Shown here piece after piece: positions 1 through 5,872 of a DNA stretch of 6,619 bases. Location: NCBI GenBank assembly GCA_014382645.1, contig JACNJI010000269.1, positions 1-6,619 of the forward strand, read 5' to 3'. This stretch comes from Verrucomicrobiota bacterium (GTDB lineage Bacteria; Verrucomicrobiota; Verrucomicrobiia; Opitutales; Seribacteraceae). Numbering within the stretch: position 1 is the stretch's first letter; each line of letters opens with the position of its first letter. The translations under genes were made by a program, and so were the position numbers. The notes beneath the pieces are model-generated. The model made no database searches. It was not told the DNA's origin and worked only from the letters and a program-made list of their open reading frames with translations.

Positions 1-1268
1 TCTCGAACTACCCGCCATTTTCCTTTTGGGGCGAGGAGGACGCCCCGTGCGTTGAGAGCCTCCTGAACAGTCCTGAACCCGGCGACGCCCCCCTAGGTCT
101 CTACTACCATGTGCCTTTTTGTCGGAAGCGCTGCCACTTTTGTTACTTCCGGGTCTATACCGACAAGAACTCCTCCGATATTCGCCGCTACCTATCGGCC
201 ACGATGCAGGAGCTTCGTCAATACGCCGAACGCCCATACATTTCGGGCCGTAAACCCAAGTACGTCTATTTCGGTGGAGGTACCCCTTCCTTTCTCTCGG
301 CCCAACAACTCACGGAGCTGACCGACGAGATGAAGGCGATTATGCCTTGGGACGAGACGGAAGAAGTCACTTTCGAGTGCGAACCCGGAACGCTCACCGA
401 AAAGAAATTGGAGGTTATCAAGAATTTCGGGGTCACTCGCCTTAGCTTGGGAATCGAAAATTTCAGCGACCACGTTCTGGACATTAATGGACGCGCGCAT
501 CGTTCCCCTGAGGTTTTTCGCACCTATGAGTTCGCTCGTGGTCTCGGCTTCGACAACATCAACGTCGATCTCATTGCCGGCATGCTCGACGAGACCGATG
601 AAAACTGGGTGGACAGCGTGGGCAAGGTTATCGACCTCTCGCCCGATTGCGTAACCATCTACCAGATGGAAATCCCCTTCAACACGACCATTTACAAGAC
701 CATGAAGGAAGGGGGCAAGTTAGCCGCCCCCGTGGCCGACTGGCCCACCAAGCGCCGATGGGCGGACTACGCATTCAGCGAGTTGGAGAACGCCGGTTAC
801 ACCGTGACCAGCGCCTACACGGCGGTCAAGGATCCCGAGGCCACCAAGTTCGTATATCGCGACCGCTTGTGGACCGGTGCCGACATGGTCTCCCTTGGAG
901 TCGCTTCCTTCGGGTACCTTGGCGGCATTCACTACCAAAACCTCATCCACATCGACGACTACATCAAAAAAGTCGAGGAGGGTGGGGCGCCCGTCCGCAG
1001 GGCGTTGCTTACCACCGAGGAAGAGCGTTTTCTTCGCGAGCTCATCTTGCAGTTCAAGTTGGGCCGAGTGAACCTTGGGTATTTTCGCGACAAGTTTGGG
1101 GAGAAGGTGGAGGAACGCTTCAGCGAGATTCTCGCCGACCTCGAACAATTAGGCGATATCTCTCGCGAGGGTGATGAGCTTGTGCTCACTCGCGAAGCAT
1201 TGCTTCGGGTGGATTCCATGCTTCATCGCTTTTTTCTGCCGAAACATCGCGATTCCCGATACGTCTAG
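1..1268 (+). CDS. HemN/HemW-like radical SAM protein, 5' end outside the window
   Basis: The reading frame is open from base 3 to the TAG at 1266-1268, giving 421 visible residues with no start codon before the edge, so the N-terminus lies upstream. The GTG at 111 is only the Val of a YYHVPFC motif and is not the start. The 4Fe-4S/SAM site is CRKRCHFC (CxxxCxxC, Cys codons at 120, 132, 141), followed by GGGTPS (273-290), a RLSLGIE strand and NINVDLIAG, all standard for the coproporphyrinogen-oxidase-like superfamily. The last ~100 residues resemble the HemN C-terminal helical domain. The CxxxCxxC is followed by YF rather than the fourth Cys of E. coli HemN, and the HemW HNxxYW heme-binding motif is replaced by YRDRLW. 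It is therefore probably neither the heme enzyme nor the heme chaperone. Substrate unknown; co-transcription with aromatic-pathway genes suggests a radical modification in that pathway. Superfamily assignment is secure; function is not. Confidence 0.9.
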   Translation, partial: SNYPPFSFWGEEDAPCVESLLNSPEPGDAPLGLYYHVPFCRKRCHFCYFRVYTDKNSSDIRRYLSATMQELRQYAERPYISGRKPKYVYFGGGTPSFLSAQQLTELTDEMKAIMPWDETEEVTFECEPGTLTEKKLEVIKNFGVTRLSLGIENFSDHVLDINGRAHRSPEVFRTYEFARGLGFDNINVDLIAGMLDETDENWVDSVGKVIDLSPDCVTIYQMEIPFNTTIYKTMKEGGKLAAPVADWPTKRRWADYAFSELENAGYTVTSAYTAVKDPEATKFVYRDRLWTGADMVSLGVASFGYLGGIHYQNLIHIDDYIKKVEEGGAPVRRALLTTEEERFLRELILQFKLGRVNLGYFRDKFGEKVEERFSEILADLEQLGDISREGDELVLTREALLRVDSMLHRFFLPKHRDSRYV

Positions 1269-1274
1269 TTCGCC

Positions 1275-1847
1275 ATGGCTGCCCAATCGACAGCTGTTCA
1301 TCCGGACGTGCTCTACCCGCTCAGCATGTTTCGGCTTACTCGAGGCATACCCAAACTAAAATACGAGAGCATCGAGGGTGGCGACGTTCCACTGCCTTAT
1401 CTCGATTTACTTGTGCATCGCGGAGACATGACCTCGCGACTGGAAGAGTTTCACGGTGGCCCCATCAAGGTACGCAAGCTCTCCTCCTCTAGCGATGGTC
1501 GAGCCTATTTTCGGGAAGTAGTCCTTAATACCGTAGCCGAGGCAAAGGCCGTTGAGTACGGAGCCATTGAGATCGATCTGGTCAATCTCCCCGAGGAAAT
1601 TCGTGAGGAAATATTAGCTGCAGAGCGCCCTCTCGGCGGCATCCTGAACGATCATCGACTTTCCTATTCCAGCGACCCTCGGGCTTTTCTCAAGGTGAGC
1701 GCCGATGCTGCGATCAGGGAAGCTCTCGGGCTGGATGAGAGCGCAGACGTTCTCTATGGTCGAAGCAACGCGATCACCGGGTTCAACGGCGAAAGCTATG
1801 CTAGGATCGTTGAGATCTTGCCTCCCGCTCCCGTCTCGGGCGGTTGA
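1275..1847 (+). CDS. Chorismate-lyase-like (UbiC-fold) protein
   Basis: 190 residues, starting 6 bases after the upstream stop. An in-frame Met at residue 18 is an alternative start, and no clear Shine-Dalgarno site separates the two. The layout follows E. coli UbiC by eye: a LLVHRGDMTSRLEEF segment (residues 45-59) like UbiC LLLEDSMTKRFEQ; AYFREVVL (77-84) like YWLREILL, placing Arg80 at UbiC Arg91; RPLGGIL (118-124) like TPLGRYL; YGR (161-163) like WGRR; and ARIVEILP (176-183) like LLTELFLP, placing Glu180 at UbiC Glu155. UbiC converts chorismate to 4-hydroxybenzoate plus pyruvate in the cytosol. Retention of both active-site residues supports lyase activity, but overall identity is low and the protein is about 25 residues longer, so a related binding or lyase role is possible. 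Neighbouring genes suggest it supplies an aromatic starter rather than ubiquinone precursor. Confidence 0.72.
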   Translation: MAAQSTAVHPDVLYPLSMFRLTRGIPKLKYESIEGGDVPLPYLDLLVHRGDMTSRLEEFHGGPIKVRKLSSSSDGRAYFREVVLNTVAEAKAVEYGAIEIDLVNLPEEIREEILAAERPLGGILNDHRLSYSSDPRAFLKVSADAAIREALGLDESADVLYGRSNAITGFNGESYARIVEILPPAPVSGG

Positions 1848-1877
1848 AAATTCGGCTCCCGCGCATTCAATGGTCAT

Positions 1878-3143
1878 ATGATTTCTTTTAAAGATAAGTA
1901 TGATGCAATCGTCATTGGGGCCGGTCCCGCCGGTTCTACGACCGGGGCGTTACTGGCCGAAAAGGCGCACGACGTATTGATCGTGGAAAAAGAAAAGTTC
2001 CCACGCTACCACGTCGGGGAATCGCTCATGCCGTTCTGCTACTTTTCCCTGGAGAGACTCGGCTTGATCGAAAAGCTTCACCATTCGGAAAATCCACGCA
2101 AATTCTGCGTCCAGTTCGTTCGCCAAAACGGGTCTGTTTCCCAACCGTTCTACTTTTTTCAGCACATGGACCATCCATCTTCCACCACATGGCAGGTGTG
2201 GCGATCCGAGTTCGACGAGATGCTTCTCGACAAGGCACGGGAAAACGGAGCTTCCGTTCTCGAGGAAACCAAAGCCAAGGCCTTGCTCAAGGACGATGGT
2301 CGCGTGGTCGGCGTTCGCGCTCAATCCTCGGAATTCGGTGAGCTAGAGCTCCATGCTCCTCTCGTAGTCGACGCATCCGGCAGGGATTGCTTCGCCGCCA
2401 TTCGCGAGCAATGGATGGAGCGTGATCCCAAGCTCAAGAAAATTGCGATCTGGACCTATTTCAAGGGCGCCATGCGAGATCCCGGTCTCGACGAAGGCGC
2501 CACTACCGTGGCTTATCTTCCCAACAAAGGCTGGTTTTGGTATATTCCCCTGAGCGGCGACATGGTCAGCGTCGGAATCGTGGCCGAGCACGACTACCTT
2601 TTCGACGGGTCCACCAAGGACCTCCCGGAAATTTTCAATCGCGAATTGAAGAACAACCGCTGGATCGAGGAACACCTCTCCCAAGGAGAGCAAGAAGGCG
2701 AATATCGCGTTACCGGTGAATTCTCATATCGCAACAAATTCTGCGCGATAGATGGTCTCGTCCTCGCGGGCGACGCCCTCGGCTTTCTGGACCCCGTTTT
2801 CTCCTCCGGCGTTTTCTTGGCCCTTAAGAGTGGGGTCATGCTTGCCGATGCCGCCGACCTCGCCTTGAGAAAAGGCGATCTTTCCGCCGCCACTTTCGAG
2901 CAGTACGGCAAGAGCATGCGGGATTCCATCGAGACCATGCGCAAGATCGTCTACGCCTTCTACGACGAAGGTTTTAGCTTCAAGGATTTGGTTATGAAAG
3001 GCGACGACATGCGATCAGACCTCACCGACTGTCTCGTCGGCAACGTAGACGATAACGATTTCGCAAGTCTCTTCGCCGCCATGAGCAAATTGGCCGAGCT
3101 GCCCGAACCCATTGAGCACGGCTTGGCCAAGGTAGAACCATGA
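1878..3143 (+). CDS. FAD-dependent oxidoreductase of the flavin-dependent halogenase family
   Basis: 421 residues, starting 30 bases after the previous gene with no obvious Shine-Dalgarno site. The N-terminal Rossmann fold is YDAIVIGAGPAGS (residues 8-20, GxGxxG), followed by EKEKFPRYHVGESLMP (37-52), typical of the halogenase/geranylgeranyl-reductase flavoproteins. Two halogenase signatures are present: WFWYIP at 219-224 (WxWxIP) and FLDPVFSSG at 303-311 (FxxPxxSxG), the latter next to the second FAD motif AGDALGF. Lys75, in PRKFCVQF, lies roughly where halogenases carry the catalytic lysine that handles hypohalous acid, but I place it by eye only. Such enzymes use FADH2 from a partner reductase; none is visible here. 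Related proteins occur in aryl polyene, flexirubin and xanthomonadin clusters, where some may hydroxylate or desaturate instead. No membrane segment is apparent. Its TGA overlaps the next ATG (ATGA, 3140-3143). Family is confident; halogenation is an inference. Confidence 0.88.
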   Translation: MISFKDKYDAIVIGAGPAGSTTGALLAEKAHDVLIVEKEKFPRYHVGESLMPFCYFSLERLGLIEKLHHSENPRKFCVQFVRQNGSVSQPFYFFQHMDHPSSTTWQVWRSEFDEMLLDKARENGASVLEETKAKALLKDDGRVVGVRAQSSEFGELELHAPLVVDASGRDCFAAIREQWMERDPKLKKIAIWTYFKGAMRDPGLDEGATTVAYLPNKGWFWYIPLSGDMVSVGIVAEHDYLFDGSTKDLPEIFNRELKNNRWIEEHLSQGEQEGEYRVTGEFSYRNKFCAIDGLVLAGDALGFLDPVFSSGVFLALKSGVMLADAADLALRKGDLSAATFEQYGKSMRDSIETMRKIVYAFYDEGFSFKDLVMKGDDMRSDLTDCLVGNVDDNDFASLFAAMSKLAELPEPIEHGLAKVEP

Positions 3144-4435
3144 AAATCGCTTTCATTACGCCCGGCACGGGTAACTATTACTGTGGCGTTTGCATGCGCG
3201 ACAACTCGCTCGCCCGCAATCTCATCGATGCCGGGCACGAGGTCACCATGCTCCCCACCTACCTCCCCCACTTTCTCGACGAGGAACCCGTTTCGGACGA
3301 CCAGCCCATCTTCTTCGGCGGCATCAACGTCTACCTCCAGCACAAGTTTTCTCTCTTTCGCCACACCCCCGAATGGATCGATCGCGCCTTTAACGCAAAG
3401 TGGCTCCTTCGCAAGGCGGCCGCCCGCAGCGGCATGACTTCCAGCAAGGATCTCGGCGAGATCACCCTCTCCACCTTCAAGGGCGAGAATGGGCCCCTTG
3501 TCAAGGAGGTGCAAAAAGTCGTGGATTGGTTTCGTGAGCACGAAAAGCCCGACGTCGTCTTTCTCTCCACCGTCCTCCTCGCGGCTCTTGGTCGCGTCGT
3601 GAAACGGGAGTTGAACTTACCCGTCTATGGTTTCCTTCAAGGCGAGGATTCCTTTCTCGACACCCTTCTCGACGAGTACCGTACCGAGGCCATGGATCTC
3701 CTCTCCGCCGACGTCGCCCGTCTCGACGGTTGCATAGCCCCCAGTCGATACTTCGGTTCGGAAATGGCCAAGCGCTTTAATCTCCCCGAGGAAAAAATCC
3801 ACTTCTTGTCCAACGGAATAACCCTCGACGGTTATTCCCTTCCCGATGCTTCCCCCGTCAAGCCCTCAATCGGTTTCTTGGCACGCCTTTGTCCACTCAA
3901 GGGACTCGATCTCCTAGTCGACGCCTACCTCGAAATCATGAAGCGCGGCAACCATCCCGAGCTCGAGCTCCGTATCGCCGGCGGCATGACCGACGACGAC
4001 GCACCCTACGTCGAAGAGCAAAAGGAAAAAATTCGCGCCGCAGGCTTGGACGGGCAAACTACCTTTCTTCCCAATGTCGATCGCGACGGCAAGCTCGCCT
4101 TCCTGCGCGACCTCACCCTCTTCTCCGTTCCTTCCCGCTATCCCGAAGCCTTTGGTCTATACGTCGTCGAGGCTCTCGCCGCCGGCGTCCCCGTGGTACT
4201 CCCACACAGTGGCGCCTTCCCCGAAATTATCGAAGCCACCGAGGGAGGCCTCCTCTACCAACCCGAGAAGACTTCCGCCCTGCCCGATGCCCTCGAAAAC
4301 CTTCTCGCCCGCCCCGAGGAAGCGCATGCCATGGGGCTTCGCGGTCATGAGGCCGTAGTCGAACGCTTTTCCAACAAAACCCTTGCCGTGGAACTCGTCG
4401 ACCTCGTTAAATCGCTCCACCCAAACATCACCTAA
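3140..4435 (+). CDS. GT4-family (GT-B fold) glycosyltransferase
   Basis: 431 residues. Its ATG overlaps the stop of the flavoprotein gene by four bases, which points to translational coupling. The N-terminal domain begins MKIAFITPGTGNYYCG, a glycine-rich acceptor-side loop of GT-B enzymes; Cys15 and Cys18 form an uncommon-looking CGVC just before RDN. The C-terminal nucleotide-sugar domain has GFLARLCPLKG (245-255), whose Arg249 and Lys254 are expected to contact the donor phosphates, a LELRIAGG strand, and the E-x7-E motif EAFGLYVVE (Glu336 and Glu344) of GT4 retaining enzymes. Length is normal for the family. It would transfer a sugar from an activated nucleotide donor in the cytosol; donor and acceptor cannot be read from sequence. 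The operon suggests a phenolic or polyene acceptor, although a cell-envelope glycan role is possible. Codons are strongly C-ending compared with the lipoprotein gene downstream of the repeats. Confidence 0.93.
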   Translation: MKIAFITPGTGNYYCGVCMRDNSLARNLIDAGHEVTMLPTYLPHFLDEEPVSDDQPIFFGGINVYLQHKFSLFRHTPEWIDRAFNAKWLLRKAAARSGMTSSKDLGEITLSTFKGENGPLVKEVQKVVDWFREHEKPDVVFLSTVLLAALGRVVKRELNLPVYGFLQGEDSFLDTLLDEYRTEAMDLLSADVARLDGCIAPSRYFGSEMAKRFNLPEEKIHFLSNGITLDGYSLPDASPVKPSIGFLARLCPLKGLDLLVDAYLEIMKRGNHPELELRIAGGMTDDDAPYVEEQKEKIRAAGLDGQTTFLPNVDRDGKLAFLRDLTLFSVPSRYPEAFGLYVVEALAAGVPVVLPHSGAFPEIIEATEGGLLYQPEKTSALPDALENLLARPEEAHAMGLRGHEAVVERFSNKTLAVELVDLVKSLHPNIT

Positions 4436-4447
4436 ACCTTACCGACC

Positions 4448-4897
4448 ATGCCATCCGAATTTTCCATTACCCGCCAAGTAGAGTTCGCCGAGACCGATCT
4501 CGCCGGTATCATGCACTTCACCCACTTTTATCGATGGATGGAGGTTTGCGAGCACGCGTTCCTCCGTTCCCTCGGACTTTCCGTGGACCTTACCACCGGC
4601 GACCAACGCATAGGTTGGCCACGTGTAAAGACTTCCTGCCGCTTCAAGCGCCCCCTCCGCTTCGAGGAAGAAGTCGAGGTACGACTAATCGTCACCGAGA
4701 TCCGAGATCGCTCCATAGCCTACGCCTTTCAGTTCTGGAAAACCGAAGACGGCAAACGCGTAAAAGCCGCCGTCGGCGAGACCGTCGCCGCCTGCGTAAG
4801 CTTCGATGCCGATACACACGCGATGACCCCCGTCCCCATTCCGGAAGTCTTTCGATCCAAGATGGAGGAAGCTTCTTCAGCCCAAGGAGAAGGCTAG
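4448..4897 (+). CDS. Hot-dog fold acyl-CoA thioesterase (4HBT/YbgC-like)
   Basis: 149 residues, the usual length for a single hot-dog domain, starting 12 bases after the glycosyltransferase. The N-terminal signature is VEFAETDLAGIMHF (residues 11-24). Asp17 in TDLAG corresponds to the catalytic Asp of Pseudomonas 4-hydroxybenzoyl-CoA thioesterase and of YbgC-type enzymes, and the following FYRWMEVCEHAFLRSLG is the typical long central helix. Members form tetramers and hydrolyse acyl- or aroyl-CoA, sometimes acyl-ACP, thioesters in the cytosol. In this operon it could release or edit a hydroxybenzoyl or polyene thioester, matching the chorismate-lyase-like gene; thioesterases of this type are also found in aryl polyene clusters. 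No Shine-Dalgarno site is evident before the ATG. It is the last gene visible before the repeat array, which begins immediately after its TAG. Fold and activity class are confident; substrate is inferred. Confidence 0.92.
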   Translation: MPSEFSITRQVEFAETDLAGIMHFTHFYRWMEVCEHAFLRSLGLSVDLTTGDQRIGWPRVKTSCRFKRPLRFEEEVEVRLIVTEIRDRSIAYAFQFWKTEDGKRVKAAVGETVAACVSFDADTHAMTPVPIPEVFRSKMEEASSAQGEG

Positions 4898-4955
4898 GCG
4901 GGACGGGAAATGGGCGTCATGGTTCGTCACAGTTTTCGGACATATCCCCCAACGC

Positions 4956-4990
4956 TGTCATTGCGAGCCCGTTAGGGCGTGGCAATCCAG
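4956..4990 (+). repeat. Short REP-like unit with GCCC-GTTA-GGGC hairpin
   Basis: A 35-base unit that starts TGTCATTGCGA and ends GTGGCAATCCAG, with a four-base-pair hairpin (GCCC, loop GTTA, GGGC) between them and a flanking ATTGC/GCAAT pairing. It has the same frame as the arms of the large inverted elements but a different stem sequence. It stands about 60 bases after the thioesterase stop, where it may protect or end the operon message. Confidence 0.85.
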
Positions 4991-5034
4991 TCCGGATCGT
5001 TCCGTCCCAGTATTTCGGGCGTATCCCCCAAGGC

Positions 5035-5175
5035 TGTCATTGCGAGGAAGGTCTCGAAGAGAACTGACGCGGCAATCCAGTCGAGGTCGTGACATGGGAT
5101 GCCCGGACGATGCGGGGGATGCCCTACGCATCCGCTGGATTGCCACGTCAGGCTAACGCCTTCCTCGCAATGACA
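5035..5175. repeat. Large inverted REP-like pair, copy 1 (diverged)
   Basis: The left arm 5035-5080 and right arm 5135-5175 are inverted copies. The outer 17 bases (TGTCATTGCGAGGAAGG) pair perfectly, and the inner 17 (CTGACGCGGCAATCCAG) pair with one mismatch or wobble. Each arm also carries its own central mini-hairpin: TCTC-GAA-GAGA in the left arm, and AGGC-GTTA-GCCT in the right arm read on the minus strand. The 54-base centre contains a further GGATGC..GCATCC hairpin. It could form a cruciform or a large RNA stem. Confidence 0.9.
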
Positions 5176-5203
5176 ACGCAAAAACATGGCGGATGACAAA
5201 GGT

Positions 5204-5227
5204 GGGACGGGAAATGGGCGGGGTGGG
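5204..5227 (+). other. G-quadruplex-capable tract, copy 1
   Basis: Five runs of three or four G separated by very short loops: GGG, AC, GGG, AAAT, GGG, C, GGGG, T, GGG. This meets the usual G3+N1-7 rule with a spare run. The diverged first period of the array (4900-4914) has only three G runs and does not meet it. Confidence 0.75.
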
Positions 5228-5260
5228 ATGTGCCGGTTTTCGGATGCGTCCCCCCAACGC

Positions 5261-5295
5261 TGTCATTGGGAGCCACGGAGTGGCGTTGGCAATCT
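5261..5295 (+). repeat. Short REP-like unit with GCCAC-GGA-GTGGC hairpin
   Basis: A 35-base unit starting TGTCATTGGGA and ending GTTGGCAATCT. The central hairpin is GCCAC, loop GGA, GTGGC. Compared with the unit at 4956 the stem bases differ but remain paired, and the usual GCGA has become GGGA. Confidence 0.82.
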
Positions 5296-5307
5296 CCACA
5301 CACTCGT

Positions 5308-5449
5308 TGTCATTGCGAGGAAGGTCTCGAAGAGAACTGACGTGGCAATCCAGTCGAGGTCGTGACATGGGATGCCCGGACGATGCGGGGGATGCCCGGA
5401 CGCATCCGCTGGATTGCCACGTCAGGCTAACGCCTTCCTCGCAATGACA
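5308..5449. repeat. Large inverted REP-like pair, copy 2
   Basis: Arms are 5308-5353 and 5409-5449. Relative to copy 1 the left arm reads CTGACGTGG, restoring perfect pairing of the inner 17 bases, and the centre is one base longer (CCCGGACG instead of CCCTACG) while the GGATGC..GCATCC stem is kept. There is no obvious flanking target-site duplication, so a MITE origin is possible but not shown. Confidence 0.92.
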
Positions 5450-5477
5450 ACGCAAAAACATGGCGGATGACAAAGGT

Positions 5478-5501
5478 GGGACGGGAAATGGGCGGGGTGG
5501 G
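5478..5501 (+). other. G-quadruplex-capable tract, copy 2
   Basis: Same run and loop pattern, identical to the tract one 274-base period upstream. Confidence 0.75.
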
Positions 5502-5534
5502 ATGTGCCGGTTTTCGGATGCGTCCCCCCAACGC

Positions 5535-5569
5535 TGTCATTGGGAGCCACGGAGTGGCGTTGGCAATCT
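5535..5569 (+). repeat. Short REP-like unit, second identical copy
   Basis: Exact duplicate of the unit at 5261, displaced by one 274-base period, with the same GCCAC-GGA-GTGGC hairpin. Confidence 0.82.
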
Positions 5570-5581
5570 CCACACACTCGT

Positions 5582-5723
5582 TGTCATTGCGAGGAAGGTC
5601 TCGAAGAGAACTGACGTGGCAATCCAGTCGAGGTCGTGACATGGGATGCCCGGACGATGCGGGGGATGCCCGGACGCATCCGCTGGATTGCCACGTCAGG
5701 CTAACGCCTTCCTCGCAATGACA
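5582..5723. repeat. Large inverted REP-like pair, copy 3
   Basis: Identical to the element 274 bases upstream, with arms 5582-5627 and 5683-5723. It lies about 150 bases before the lipoprotein start codon, so the stem could also act as a transcriptional or mRNA-stability element for flanking genes. It lacks the T-run of an intrinsic terminator. Confidence 0.92.
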
Positions 5724-5751
5724 ACGCAAAAACATGGCGGATGACAAAGGT

Positions 5752-5775
5752 GGGACGGGAAATGGGCGGGGTGGG
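5752..5775 (+). other. G-quadruplex-capable tract, copy 3, upstream of lipoprotein gene
   Basis: Same five G runs, ending about 97 bases before the ATG at 5873 and on the coding strand of that gene. If transcription of the lipoprotein gene starts upstream of it, the tract would lie in the 5' leader; otherwise it lies near the promoter. A regulatory effect is speculative. Confidence 0.7.
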
Positions 5776-5823
5776 ATGTTGCCGGTTTTCGGATGCGTCC
5801 CCCCAACTCGCGATTTGGTTGCG

Positions 5824-5839
5824 AATGCATTTATGCATT
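5824..5839. promoter_or_regulatory. Palindrome upstream of lipoprotein gene, possible operator
   Basis: AATGCAT and ATGCATT flank a TT centre, giving a perfect seven-base-pair inverted repeat in the unique DNA between the array and the ATG at 5873. A TTGACG that could serve as a -35 hexamer overlaps its right end (5838-5843), but the hexamer 17 bases further on (AGGGAT) is a poor -10. A repressor site overlapping a promoter is plausible but unproven. Confidence 0.35.
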
Positions 5840-5872
5840 GACGGTGGTGGAGCGGGGAGTAGGGATGGCAGG

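Larger units (their letters stand above)
5126..5779. repeat. Tandem repeat with a perfect 274-bp period (about 2.4 copies)
   Basis: Comparing base i with base i+274 by eye gives an exact match for the whole run. It starts where 5126 pairs with 5400 (the preceding pair, 5125/5399, is T/G) and ends where 5505 pairs with 5779 (the next pair, 5506/5780, is G/T because of an extra T in the last copy). The full units 5193-5466 and 5467-5740 are identical. Perfect identity in non-coding DNA implies a recent duplication, probably by unequal recombination between the palindromic elements, or a collapsed or duplicated assembly. Confidence 0.95.
4899..5807. repeat. Complex REP-like repeat array filling the intergenic region
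   Basis: The roughly 0.9 kb between the thioesterase stop and the lipoprotein gene contains no believable gene. It is built from one theme. A G-rich leader containing GGGACGGGAAATGGG is followed by a TCGG..TCCCCCAA stretch. Then comes a short REP-like unit (TGTCATTG..TGGCAATC), a larger inverted pair of such units, and a spacer around ACGCAAAAACATGGCGG. The first period (4899 to about 5192) is diverged and has an extra segment near 4991-5034; the next two are identical; a fourth starts at 5741 and loses similarity after 5807. The backbone resembles the widely dispersed CATTGCGAGG/GGCAATCC palindromes of many bacterial genomes, which are often thought to be mobilised by REP-associated transposases; no transposase is seen here. 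Open frames on both strands follow the repeat period and are artefacts. Confidence 0.93.

Noticed and set aside
1870..1881. Tiny ATG-start frame before the flavoprotein gene
   Set aside because: It encodes three residues before a stop that overlaps the real ATG at 1878; no sign of a ribosome site or a regulatory peptide.
4956..4990. Intrinsic terminator after the thioesterase gene
   Set aside because: The hairpin is followed by GTGGCAATCCAG and has no T-run, so it does not fit a rho-independent terminator; none was found elsewhere in the gap.
5035..5723. MITE insertions with target-site duplications
   Set aside because: The elements have 17-bp terminal inverted repeats, but I see no matching direct repeats at their borders, and copies 2 and 3 are explained by tandem duplication.
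4899..5807. CRISPR array
   Set aside because: The period is 274 bp with identical content throughout; there are no short direct repeats separated by unique spacers of constant length.
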